Below are positions 27,517 through 36,509 of a DNA stretch of 64,000 nt, piece after piece. Numbering within the stretch: the first letter of the stretch is position 1; the number at the start of each line of letters is the position of its first letter. The translations under genes were made by a program, and so were the position numbers. Source of the DNA: Nonlabens sp. (GTDB lineage: Bacteria; Bacteroidota; Bacteroidia; Flavobacteriales; Flavobacteriaceae); the NCBI GenBank assembly GCA_020630715.1, contig JAHDIQ010000005.1:58138-122137 (forward strand). Reading direction: 5' to 3'. A model generated the notes under the pieces. That model did not search any database. It saw nothing but the letters and a program-made list of their open reading frames with translations, and had not been told where the DNA came from.

Positions 27517-29154
27517 TTATTCATTTTGTTTAATAAACCTTGACATTAATTTAACAGTGGAGGCGTCGTGGTTAGAGAGATTCTGGGTTTTTAGATCTTC
27601 CAGAATCTGATCTGCAAGTACTTTTCCTAGTTCAACGCCCCATTGATCATAACTGTAAATATTCCAGATAATTCCTTCTACAAAAATCTTATGTTCATAC
27701 ATGGACACTAGTTTGCCAATGCTCGCAGGTGTTAATTCATCTATCAGTATCGTAGTAGTAGGTTTATTTCCTTCAAACACTTTGAAAGGTAATAACTGCG
27801 CTTTTTCAGCTTCGGTTTTAGTGGTTGTGTCTAAATCTGATTGGGCTTCCGCTTTGGTTTTACCGTTCATTAAAGCTTCTGTTTGTGCAAAAAAGTTTGC
27901 CATAAGCTTATTGTGGTGCTCAGGTTGATGGTATTTCGCTTTCGCGAAAGCAATAAAATGAGCCGGAATTAATTTAGTTCCTTGATGGATTAATTGAAAA
28001 AAGGCATGCTGTGAATTTGTGCCTGGTTCTCCCCAAACGATGTTTCCTGTCTCGCAATTTACTGGCTCACCATTGCGATCCACACTTTTACCATTACTTT
28101 CCATAATGGCTTGTTGTAGATAGGCTGGTAAGCGATGTAAATACTGCGTGTATGGAATAATCGCCTCGCTTTGTGCCTTAAAAAAGTTGTTGTACCAGAT
28201 GGTGAGTAACGCTAATTGTACTGGTATATTTTGATCAAAATCACTGTTTTTAAAGTGCTGATCCATGTCGTGCGCGCCATCTAATAAGCTTTGAAAATTT
28301 TGCGTTCCTATTCCTAAAGCAACGCTCATTCCTACGGTACTCCACAAAGAAAAACGACCGCCTACCCAATCAAACATCGGGAAAATGTTCTTTTGTTGAA
28401 TCCCAAAATTCACTGCGCGATCCACATTACTGCTTACCGCAATAAAATGTTCACCTACGGCATCTTTATTTACTTTATTTGTAAACCAGTTGCGTATGGT
28501 AGTAGCATTAGTGAGTGTTTCTTGCGTGCCAAAAGATTTTGAGACAATTACAAAAAGTGTGGTTTCTGGATTGATTTTTTTAAGTACTTCTTCTACATGA
28601 TCGCCTTCTACATTTGAGACAAAATGCAGTGTCATATCATTTTTATAGGCTTGTAACGATTCATAAATCATAACAGGTCCTAAGTCACTACCGCCTATTC
28701 CTATATTAACAACCGTATCAAATTTCTGATTGTTGTAAGTGGTAATTTCACCTTTTAAGACACTGTCTACGTAAGTAAACATTTTAGCTTTACTTGCAGA
28801 TGCATCTTTAACGTGTTGTTTTATAGCGTTGCTTGCTCTATGTTCTGGAGTACGTAATGCGGTGTGTAAAACAGCTCTATTTTCAGTAGCGTTAATGGTT
28901 GCTCCATTAAAATAAGAGTTCATAGCATCTTTAAGTCCACATTCTATTGCAAGATTATTAAGTAAGGTTTTAGTTTCTGCGTTAATGAGGTTTTTAGAAA
29001 AATCTACATAGAAGTCTTCAAATTCAATGCTTAATTCATCTACTCTGGATGGATGGTCTTTAAAAGCTTTTTTAAGTTGAAAGTCTTTTATATGAGAAAA
29101 GTGCGCTTGTAATGATTTCCAAGCGTTAGTAGTGGTAGGGTTGATGTTTTTCAT
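27517..29154 (-). CDS. pgi: Glucose-6-phosphate isomerase
   Basis: Interconverts glucose 6-phosphate and fructose 6-phosphate in glycolysis. The 545-residue protein has the PGI signatures: VNIGIGGSDLGPVMIYESL, DWVGGRFSLWSTVGMSVAL, GEPGTNSQHAFFQLIHQGTK (catalytic His) and a conserved C-terminal YDQWGVELGK. It ends the M23 peptidase-pgi unit, overlapping the peptidase gene by 4 bp. The palindrome at 27938-27951 encodes AFAKAK just after the QGTK motif. Confidence 0.97.
   Translation of the reverse strand: MKNINPTTTNAWKSLQAHFSHIKDFQLKKAFKDHPSRVDELSIEFEDFYVDFSKNLINAETKTLLNNLAIECGLKDAMNSYFNGATINATENRAVLHTALRTPEHRASNAIKQHVKDASASKAKMFTYVDSVLKGEITTYNNQKFDTVVNIGIGGSDLGPVMIYESLQAYKNDMTLHFVSNVEGDHVEEVLKKINPETTLFVIVSKSFGTQETLTNATTIRNWFTNKVNKDAVGEHFIAVSSNVDRAVNFGIQQKNIFPMFDWVGGRFSLWSTVGMSVALGIGTQNFQSLLDGAHDMDQHFKNSDFDQNIPVQLALLTIWYNNFFKAQSEAIIPYTQYLHRLPAYLQQAIMESNGKSVDRNGEPVNCETGNIVWGEPGTNSQHAFFQLIHQGTKLIPAHFIAFAKAKYHQPEHHNKLMANFFAQTEALMNGKTKAEAQSDLDTTTKTEAEKAQLLPFKVFEGNKPTTTILIDELTPASIGKLVSMYEHKIFVEGIIWNIYSYDQWGVELGKVLADQILEDLKTQNLSNHDASTVKLMSRFIKQNE
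27938..27951. repeat. GCTTTCGCGAAAGC palindrome (inside pgi)
   Basis: Perfect copy read as AFAKAK. Confidence 0.9.
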
Positions 29155-30413
29155 AAAATCGTATCGTCCTGAGCGGTTTCAGGTTGGTCGTTTTTAAAAG
29201 GTAATGCGTCTATTTCGTCTTTTAATGGAGCGATAAAGTTGAGGTAGTCTTCCATTTTTTCTTCTGGTAGTGGATCTGCACTAGGTAAATTCTGGCGGTA
29301 TGGATCTACTTGTTTTCCATTTACCCAAAATCGATAACATACATGTGGTCCAGTGGCTAGTCCTGTTGATCCTACAGTTCCTATGACCTGACCTTGTTTT
29401 ACACGTTGACCTACTTTCACTTTACGTTTTGTCATGTGCAGGTATTGGGTAGAGTAAGTACCGTTGTGCTTTACTTTTACATAATTACCATTTCCTCTGG
29501 TATAACCAGATTTAGTAACCACACCATTTGCGGTAGAAACAATAGGTGTTCCACGTGGTGCGGCGTAATCTGTACCTTTATGAGCTTTCCATCTTTTTTG
29601 AACCGGATGAAAACGTTTTTTTGTAAAACGGCTAGAGATACGTGTATAATTCACAGGTGCTTTTAAGAAGAAACTGCGCAGTGTTTTCCCAGTTTCATCA
29701 TAGTAATCACTTACGTTATTAATACTGTCTGTCTGGTAATCAAATGCATAATAAGGATTACCATCTGTTTCAAAAACAGCTGCTTCTATACTTTCTATTC
29801 CGGCATAAACGCTATCATTTATGTAACGCTCTGTGTAAATCATTTTAAAACGATCACCTTTTTGTAGTCTAAAGAAATCAATAGACCATCTATAAATATC
29901 TGATAATTCATAAATAGCACTTAGACCTAGACCTTCATCCTGCATCGCCTCTGATAGCGTAGAGTTGATCACACCACTAGCGGTTTTACGCTCATAAGTG
30001 ATGGGATGTGAATCTTTATATGCTTCAAGACTATCTGCAAATTCTAGTACCACATAATCCATTTTTGTGGCTTCATATATAAAAGCTCTAGTAGTTCCTA
30101 GACTGTCTTTACGCTTTAGGATTTTATAGGGTTTACCTACTTGAATGCGGCGCACGTCGTATACTTCTTCAAATTCTTGAGCGGCTTCAAAAACGCTTTG
30201 GTCGCCACTTAAATAAGGATCTATGATATCGCCAAAGGTGTCTCCACTTTTAACAGTGTCTTCTACGATTTCAAACTCATTAAGGTCAAAACCGTATTGC
30301 ATCACCGGAAGTATAACTTCTGCCACTTCTGGTGGTGGAGCAACAGTCTTTTTCTTACAGCTACTTACCGTAATAATGAAAACTAAAATAAGGATGCCAC
30401 TAATTTTACTCAT
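29151..30413 (-). CDS. M23 (LytM-type) peptidoglycan metallopeptidase lipoprotein
   Basis: A cell-envelope endopeptidase of about 420 residues. It begins with a lipoprotein signal MSKISGILILVFII to SSCKKK. After a central region (about 60-270) comes the zinc peptidase domain (about 280-380), with HKGTDYAAPRGTPI, the NGNYVKVKHNG strand, QYLHMTK and GPHVCYRFW supplying the metal ligands. The ATG at 30413 is preferred because it gives the lipoprotein signal directly and lies 2 bp after the tryptophan dioxygenase stop. Upstream in-frame codons would add an implausible charged tail before the lipobox. Confidence 0.9.
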   Translation of the reverse strand: MSKISGILILVFIITVSSCKKKTVAPPPEVAEVILPVMQYGFDLNEFEIVEDTVKSGDTFGDIIDPYLSGDQSVFEAAQEFEEVYDVRRIQVGKPYKILKRKDSLGTTRAFIYEATKMDYVVLEFADSLEAYKDSHPITYERKTASGVINSTLSEAMQDEGLGLSAIYELSDIYRWSIDFFRLQKGDRFKMIYTERYINDSVYAGIESIEAAVFETDGNPYYAFDYQTDSINNVSDYYDETGKTLRSFFLKAPVNYTRISSRFTKKRFHPVQKRWKAHKGTDYAAPRGTPIVSTANGVVTKSGYTRGNGNYVKVKHNGTYSTQYLHMTKRKVKVGQRVKQGQVIGTVGSTGLATGPHVCYRFWVNGKQVDPYRQNLPSADPLPEEKMEDYLNFIAPLKDEIDALPFKNDQPETAQDDTIL

Positions 30414-30415
30414 GC

Positions 30416-31417
30416 TTACTTTGTGTTTAAATGATGATCTACCCATTGTTTTCCCCAGTTCTCATGTTCTTCTGTAGTCCATAGGCTAGGGAAGAAGCTA
30501 ATTTTTTGAAAGCTAGGTGGCAGGAATGTTTTCCAGTTTGTGCCTCCAGTTGCTTGCACTGCTTTTCCTTCTTTACGCAAGTATCTGTGCGCTGCGCCCA
30601 TGTGCATTAAAAGCCAATTGATGTTTGCATTTTGATCCAGCATGCGCAGTGCATTTTTAAGATCATCTGTTTGTTCACTTTCTGGTAAACTTAAGTAGCG
30701 CTGGTATAAATTACTTTTTTCTACCTCACTGGCAATACGCAAGAATCTAGGAGTATAACGTTCTTCAAACTGTTTTAGTGTCAGTGTTTTTTCGCCAGAT
30801 TTCATGTCGATACCACCTTTTTTCCAGTAGATGTTTTGGTATAACTCCTCACGTTTTTCTGGGCTGTGTGATTGTTGTGATTTTGCTTTCGCGAAAGCGT
30901 AATCCTCATGAAATTCTTCTCTTACTGATGGATGTGTAAGATTAACTAGGTCTGTGCTATACAATTCTATCATACGGAATTGCGCACTTTGAAAACCACT
31001 GGCCGGCAACAAACTCATACGGAATTTTAAAAACTGTTCCCTTTCCATTCCACGTATCATCACTTCAAAAGAACTAATCAGAACCTGAAAATATCTATTG
31101 ATACGCAATACTTTTTCCTGAAAATAGGAGGCAGTAAGATCTTCTTTATTGATGATTTGAAGTTGCTCATGAATGATAAGCTTGAAATACAACTCTGTAA
31201 TCTGGTGGTAACCTATAAAGATCATCTCATCTGGAAAATGAGTTGCAGGAACTTGTAGACTTAGTAAAGTGTCTAGTCTGATATAATCCCAGTAGGTAAT
31301 GTATTGATCGTAAAGTAATCCATCCAGATAGGATAGCATATCCTGTCCAGAATTTTTAAACTTTTCCTCGAGCAAAACAATGCGTTTTGCAATTTCTGGA
31401 TCTATAGCATCAGACAT
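30416..31417 (-). CDS. Tryptophan 2,3-dioxygenase family protein
   Basis: A haem enzyme that opens the indole ring to N-formylkynurenine. Family motifs: FIGYHQITELYFKLIIHEQL near residue 75, YWDYIRLDTLLSLQ, the haem-ligand region GAAHRYLRKEGKAVQATGGTNW near 275 and a C-terminal FLPPSFQK. At 333 residues it is longer than bacterial KynA (about 280) and corresponds to the Bacteroidota type. The palindrome at 30885-30898 encodes AFAKAKS. It is first in the run dioxygenase-M23 peptidase-pgi. Confidence 0.88.
   Translation of the reverse strand: MSDAIDPEIAKRIVLLEEKFKNSGQDMLSYLDGLLYDQYITYWDYIRLDTLLSLQVPATHFPDEMIFIGYHQITELYFKLIIHEQLQIINKEDLTASYFQEKVLRINRYFQVLISSFEVMIRGMEREQFLKFRMSLLPASGFQSAQFRMIELYSTDLVNLTHPSVREEFHEDYAFAKAKSQQSHSPEKREELYQNIYWKKGGIDMKSGEKTLTLKQFEERYTPRFLRIASEVEKSNLYQRYLSLPESEQTDDLKNALRMLDQNANINWLLMHMGAAHRYLRKEGKAVQATGGTNWKTFLPPSFQKISFFPSLWTTEEHENWGKQWVDHHLNTK
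30885..30898. repeat. GCTTTCGCGAAAGC palindrome (inside tryptophan dioxygenase gene)
   Basis: Perfect copy read as AFAKAKS, with the right arm GTAATC matching the intergenic extended copies. Confidence 0.9.
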
Positions 31418-31439
31418 AATGGTTGTTTAGGTTGTGCTA

Positions 31440-31447
31440 CAAATGTA
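31440..31447 (-). promoter_or_regulatory. Putative -7 promoter element of the tryptophan dioxygenase unit
   Basis: On the minus strand, TACATTTG matches TAnnTTTG about 22 bp before the start codon. Confidence 0.4.
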
Positions 31448-31482
31448 AGCAACAGATAGCAACCTTAGAATGTCTTTAAAGA

Positions 31483-32271
31483 TTAATTAGGAAGTGTTTT
31501 AAATTGATGTTTTAACCCTTTAAATCCATCTAAACTAGCTGTTAAAGAGCCTACTGCAAGTTTTGCTTTTAACTGTAACGGGATTTTATTCTCGTCATCA
31601 CTAATCCATACTGTAAGACTTTCTTTTTCTTTAAAAACACGACCTGATAAAACATAAGGTCTGAATTGTAATGCTGGTACTTTTCCAAATTTAGTTTTAA
31701 TCGTATCGCGCCGTAAAAATTTTAATTTGAAATCATAATTCTCTTTATCAAAAAACATAGGAAGCTCAAACTCGTCGCCTTTTTCTAAGGTGGTTATGTC
31801 TACGGTATTGCGCAAATGGTAAAAAGCACTCATCATATCTTGCGTTGATGGCTCAATATCTAAGGTTTCTACTTTCTTTTTTTTCTTGTCATTAACCGTT
31901 GCGGTTCCAGCTTCATGATCAAAATCGATTTGAACATCTTTAGTATATCCACCTTCATCAATATCTCTTATAAAACGATATGGTTTTACAGCATTGCGAT
32001 CTATGTAAGTTTCATAGCGATCATCTACTTTAAAAAACCAGTGTAACATTCCCGTAGATTTTCCTCTTCCTTTTATATGGTAAACAGGTTTACCATTTAA
32101 GGTACTTTCATTTACTTGCATGGTTGCATAGCTGGCATTGAATACGCCGTAGTGAATCCTGAATTTAAACCATTCACCACTTTGAAACACCATGTCTGGT
32201 GGCGTAGTGCTAGGTGTAAATCCAGAACTAATGCCTACAATTGCTGCTAGTATTAAAAGTGTCTTTTTCAT
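31483..32271 (-). CDS. DUF3108 domain secreted protein
   Basis: A 262-residue protein with an N-terminal signal (MKKTLLILAAIVGIS) and a DUF3108-like body: FQSGEWFKFRIHYGVFNASYATM at the start, YETYIDRNAVKPYRFIRDI, and SLTVWISDDENKIPLQLK near the end. Such proteins are periplasmic or outer-membrane associated; no enzymatic motif is visible. Monocistronic by spacing. Confidence 0.82.
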   Translation of the reverse strand: MKKTLLILAAIVGISSGFTPSTTPPDMVFQSGEWFKFRIHYGVFNASYATMQVNESTLNGKPVYHIKGRGKSTGMLHWFFKVDDRYETYIDRNAVKPYRFIRDIDEGGYTKDVQIDFDHEAGTATVNDKKKKKVETLDIEPSTQDMMSAFYHLRNTVDITTLEKGDEFELPMFFDKENYDFKLKFLRRDTIKTKFGKVPALQFRPYVLSGRVFKEKESLTVWISDDENKIPLQLKAKLAVGSLTASLDGFKGLKHQFKTLPN

Positions 32272-32354
32272 GTGATGGTTGTTGTAAATTCCTTATTACC
32301 GTAAGTAATTACAAATCCTGTTCCAAAAAATTTAGTGATCGTCTTTAATGAGCT

Positions 32355-32948
32355 TTATTCTTTGTCTTCTATTATAGTTTCTACTTCTGGTATTTCCTCA
32401 GCAAGAACTTCTTCTAACATAATTTCTTGAGCTGCATTGATGGAATCTTCATCTTCTTCATAGTACCATGTGTCACTAGGTTCTTCTTCATATTCAGTTT
32501 CTTCATCATAGTCACCATAGTCATTGTTTAAATAATCGTATTGATTTGTAAAGTCCTCTGCAATGCCAGTGATCATTACTACGCTTAAAAGAATGCTTAC
32601 AATTCCTATGACTAGGTTAAAAATTTTAGCACTATTTACGCGTCTATAACTGTTATCATCATATTTTTCTGGTGACTGCTTGTAAAGATTGATGCTCGAG
32701 TTTGCCATAATAAAACCTATGACACTAAGAACAACTCCTACAAATGAACCAAAAAAACAACAACATAATATGGTCATCACCGTCGCAATAATCGCTAGAA
32801 CCATTGCTGTATTATCTGCTGGTAATTTTTCTTTATAAGTCTGAGAGCTCCAACTGTTATTGTTGTTTCTAGGGGCAGTACTATCAAATCCTCTGTTAGA
32901 ATGATTATTGTCGTCCCAAGATCTGTTTTGATCGGTATTATTTTCCAA
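32355..32948 (-). CDS. CCC-motif membrane protein
   Basis: A 197-residue protein with an Asn/Ser-rich N-terminus, two membrane helices (about 48-80, containing the cysteine triplet ILCCCFFGSF, and about 108-130) and a very acidic, Tyr/Glu-rich C-terminal tail (YDEETEYEEEPSDTWYYEED). It fits the flavobacterial CCC-motif membrane protein family of unknown function. Confidence 0.75.
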   Translation of the reverse strand: MENNTDQNRSWDDNNHSNRGFDSTAPRNNNNSWSSQTYKEKLPADNTAMVLAIIATVMTILCCCFFGSFVGVVLSVIGFIMANSSINLYKQSPEKYDDNSYRRVNSAKIFNLVIGIVSILLSVVMITGIAEDFTNQYDYLNNDYGDYDEETEYEEEPSDTWYYEEDEDSINAAQEIMLEEVLAEEIPEVETIIEDKE

Positions 32949-32986
32949 ATTCTACGTATTAAATTGTTTATAGCAAATATATTGTT

Positions 32987-34144
32987 TTATTCTAGCCAGC
33001 TTTTATGGTAATCTTCATCTGCGATGTCTAATGCGGCTTTTGTAACTTTTAATGGTTTAAAGGTATCTACCATAACTGCTAGCTCTTCTGTTTTAGTTTT
33101 TCCTATGCTACGTTCTGCCGCACCAGGATGCGGTCCATGAGGAATTCCCGCAGGATGTAAACTTATATGGCCAGCATCAATATCATTACGACTCATAAAA
33201 TCACCATCTACATAATAAAGTACTTCATCACTATCAATGTTACTATGATTATAAGGTGCAGGAATACTATCTGGATGATAATCATACAGTCGTGGCACAA
33301 AACTACATACTACAAAAGCATCTGTTTCAAAAGTCTGATGCACTGGTGGTGGCTGGTGAATACGTCCAGTAATAGGTTCAAAATCATGAATAGAAAATGC
33401 ATAAGGGAAATTATATCCATCATAACCTACCACATCAAACGGATGCGAGGCATATACCATTTCAAAAATTTCGTCTTGCTTTTTCACCTTGATTACAAAT
33501 TCTCCTTTTTCATCATGTGTTTCTAGTTGTTCTGGTCTTCTTAGATCACGTTCACAAAATGGAGAATGCTCTAGCAACTGACCAAACCAATTGCGATAGC
33601 GTTTTGGCGTGTAAATAGGACGATATGATTCTACAATAAATAATCTATTATCATTTGTGTCAAAATCCATTTGATAAATAATACCTCGCGGTATCAATAA
33701 ATAGTCACCGTATTTAAAATCTAGACTACCTAAATGGGTGCGTAATGTGCCAGATCCTTTGTGTATAAATAGTAATTCATCTGCATCACTGTTTTTATAA
33801 AAATAACTACGCAGTGATTCTTGCGGTGCAGCTAGAATGATGTTACAATCACTATTAGTAAGAACGACTTTACGACTATCTAGATAATCCTTTTGTGGTT
33901 TGATCTGGAATCCTCTAAATCTATAAGATTTAATGTGGTTTTCTAATGCAATTTCTGGTTTAACAGAATATGACTTGCGTATTTCCTTAACCATTGTAGG
34001 TCTATGAACATGGTATGAATTTGTGGACATACCATCAAATCCTATCGTGCCAAAAAGCTGTTCATAATACAATCCACCATCGGGTTTCCTAAAAATGGTA
34101 TGGCGTTTTGGAGGTATTTTTCCTAGTTTGTGGTAAAAAGGCAT
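32987..34144 (-). CDS. hmgA: Homogentisate 1,2-dioxygenase
   Basis: A cupin-fold iron dioxygenase that opens homogentisate to maleylacetoacetate in Phe/Tyr breakdown. The sequence begins YHKLGKIPPKRHT and carries the metal region DEVLYYVDGDFMSR and HPAGIPHGPHPG with its histidines. At 385 residues it is the shorter bacterial form. It does not sit next to hpd here, and with tryptophan dioxygenase 2 kb away it points to aromatic amino-acid catabolism. Confidence 0.9.
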   Translation of the reverse strand: MPFYHKLGKIPPKRHTIFRKPDGGLYYEQLFGTIGFDGMSTNSYHVHRPTMVKEIRKSYSVKPEIALENHIKSYRFRGFQIKPQKDYLDSRKVVLTNSDCNIILAAPQESLRSYFYKNSDADELLFIHKGSGTLRTHLGSLDFKYGDYLLIPRGIIYQMDFDTNDNRLFIVESYRPIYTPKRYRNWFGQLLEHSPFCERDLRRPEQLETHDEKGEFVIKVKKQDEIFEMVYASHPFDVVGYDGYNFPYAFSIHDFEPITGRIHQPPPVHQTFETDAFVVCSFVPRLYDYHPDSIPAPYNHSNIDSDEVLYYVDGDFMSRNDIDAGHISLHPAGIPHGPHPGAAERSIGKTKTEELAVMVDTFKPLKVTKAALDIADEDYHKSWLE

Positions 34145-34262
34145 AAGTAGGTCTAAAAGTTACCTTGTAAATTTCGTAAAATAAAAGGAATTAGTGATGG
34201 TAATGGTGTGGATTTATTTCGCTTTCACTTCCATAAGTTTAGTGCAAGACTCGCAAGTATCA

Positions 34263-36509
34263 TTAAAACCTAAAACCTAAATTCACATAAAACTCGCCTT
34301 GATCCTGTTGTGGGCTAAAGCTGTATTTCAATTCTACGGGACCTAAAAAAGTTTCTAGACCGTAACCTAATGCATAACCTGTATATCTAGCGTTACTAAA
34401 CCATTCTGATTGTTCAAATAAATCGTCATCTACCGTAGCTAGGTTTGCGCTAAAAATGATGTGGTTTTTCTTGAAAATCTCGTAGTCTATTTCAAACAAG
34501 GCACTAAACAAACTATTACCACCTAATTCTATAAAATCATAACCATAAAATGGTAAGATGTTATTCACGCGTCTCGCACCATATCCACCTAGAAAAAAGT
34601 CAAAACTACTATTACCAGCATCACCTATAGGTAATCCTGCATGTAGATTACCGCGCAAACTTAAATGACCAAAACTATGCGCATGACCTACAGATAATTG
34701 TGCAATAGAAAACTCATTAAAATCATTATTGCGATCACTACTATATAAATAAAAATGGAAATCACCATCTACGCGCCATCCATTAGATGGAAAATGTGGA
34801 TTATCATAACTGTCTAGGTCTATATTTCCATATAGGCTCGTGTAATTATTGTCATCAAAAAGAGTACGGTTGTCATCAGGATTAGTAGTAATCACAGTTT
34901 CTGTAAAGATATTAAGCGACTTATACTCTGCACCTAATCTTAAGTAAAAATCATTTTGAAGTCTCGTCTGAAAATACAATTGTTGTGTCCAGTCGTTATA
35001 ATTAAGCTCTAAAGAATTTAAATCTGCTGGGATGATACCACTTACTTCATTAGCAAATCCAGCGTCAATTTGTTTTTCAAATTGTGAAAACTCGCTATGT
35101 AATCCTATAGACCAGTAACGACCTTTATCAATATAGTAATCAAAGTTGTAACGTACATTATCACCTAGAATAGCGTCTGCACTAATTGCGTCATTATCAA
35201 ATAAGAATCGTTTACGCGTTAAATTTACTAAGGCCGCACTACGGAATAATTCATCATAATGTAGTCCTAACCTCAAATAATTACGCACCGTAGATTCTAT
35301 AACTCCTATCTCTAGGACAGCACCATCTGGTGATGGAATAATCTCATAATTGATCTTAGAAAAATTATTAGTAGCCTGTAGGTTGTTAATACCATTACGT
35401 ATATCAGTATAGGCCACCATACCTGGTGTTTCTACTTTAAACCTTCCTTTTATATATGCTCTAGTGTAATTATTATTGCCGTTAATGAAAATCTGTGATA
35501 TATAGATGCTATCTCTAGCAAACTCCTTTAGATCTGGTTTCTTATAGTTGGGATTTGCTACGGTTTTTAATTCGTCTATTTTTTTCAAAGTTGCTTTTTC
35601 ACCAGATTCAATAATTCTTCTACCAGCATCAAATGAAATGACGCTAAAATCTTCAATATCTGGTGCGATATAAATATCGGTTTTGGGTTTTTTAGATCGC
35701 ATTGCTTCAATGGTGTTGAAGTTATTGATTTGAGTAAGTATGTCAAACGCACTATTGATATCTTCGCGATTTTGTAATCCATTTTGTACATCTACACCTA
35801 TAATAATATCCATGCCTAAAGCGCGCAATTTCTCCACAGGATAATTATCTGTAACGCCACCATCTATAAGTAGTTTGTCTTCTATTTCTACAGGAGAAAA
35901 AAGTGATGGTAATGCACCACTTGCGTTTACAGCACGTGGTAAATAACCATTGTTAAGTACTACTTCCTCACCGGTTTCAATATCTGTAGCTATGCAAAAA
36001 AATGGAATGGGCAATTTATTAAAGTCGTTCACATCTTTAACGTGTGAAAGTAGTTGAGAAAGTAAGTTGTATACATTTTGCCCTTTACTTAAAGAATTAG
36101 GTACACTTACTTGAAAATTTTTAAAGGGTAAGGTTACCGCATAACGTTCATCATCGCGACGTTCATAATAGGTTTGCGCTTTACGAGGAATATCATCAGA
36201 TACGATCTGTTCAAAATTAATAGTCTCATATATGGAGTCTAGTTGTTTTCCAGTATAACCAGACGCATAAAGTGAACCTACAATCGCGCCCATGCTCGTG
36301 CCAGCGATATGGTCTATTTTAATTCCTAGTGAATCGATTATTTTTAAAGTACCTATATGAGCAAGACCTTTTGCACCACCACCAGAAAGCACTAATCCTA
36401 TTTTAGGTTTTTTAGAATCTTGCTTTTTAGTAGTGATTTCTTGAGAATACGCTTTCGCGAAAGCGAACACCAAAACCACCCAAAAATATCTATTCATTTT
36501 CATCACCAT
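34263..36509 (-). CDS. Patatin-like phospholipase with outer-membrane barrel domain
   Basis: A 748-residue protein combining a patatin lipase (about 38-320: oxyanion GGGAKG, nucleophile GTSMG near 73, catalytic aspartate in DGGVTDNYP near 218) with a POTRA-like segment (about 335-400) and a BamA/FhaC-type barrel to the C-terminus ending FYVNLGFRF. This is the PlpD-like type V-d architecture. Its signal peptide FAFAKAYSQ is encoded across the palindrome at 36451-36464. The ATG overlaps the end of uvrC by 20 bp; in-frame ATGs at 36503 and 36497 are alternatives. Confidence 0.9.
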   Translation of the reverse strand: MVMKMNRYFWVVLVFAFAKAYSQEITTKKQDSKKPKIGLVLSGGGAKGLAHIGTLKIIDSLGIKIDHIAGTSMGAIVGSLYASGYTGKQLDSIYETINFEQIVSDDIPRKAQTYYERRDDERYAVTLPFKNFQVSVPNSLSKGQNVYNLLSQLLSHVKDVNDFNKLPIPFFCIATDIETGEEVVLNNGYLPRAVNASGALPSLFSPVEIEDKLLIDGGVTDNYPVEKLRALGMDIIIGVDVQNGLQNREDINSAFDILTQINNFNTIEAMRSKKPKTDIYIAPDIEDFSVISFDAGRRIIESGEKATLKKIDELKTVANPNYKKPDLKEFARDSIYISQIFINGNNNYTRAYIKGRFKVETPGMVAYTDIRNGINNLQATNNFSKINYEIIPSPDGAVLEIGVIESTVRNYLRLGLHYDELFRSAALVNLTRKRFLFDNDAISADAILGDNVRYNFDYYIDKGRYWSIGLHSEFSQFEKQIDAGFANEVSGIIPADLNSLELNYNDWTQQLYFQTRLQNDFYLRLGAEYKSLNIFTETVITTNPDDNRTLFDDNNYTSLYGNIDLDSYDNPHFPSNGWRVDGDFHFYLYSSDRNNDFNEFSIAQLSVGHAHSFGHLSLRGNLHAGLPIGDAGNSSFDFFLGGYGARRVNNILPFYGYDFIELGGNSLFSALFEIDYEIFKKNHIIFSANLATVDDDLFEQSEWFSNARYTGYALGYGLETFLGPVELKYSFSPQQDQGEFYVNLGFRF
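36451..36464. repeat. GCTTTCGCGAAAGC palindrome (inside patatin signal-peptide region)
   Basis: Perfect copy encoding AFAKA directly before YSQ, that is, at the end of the signal peptide. Confidence 0.9.
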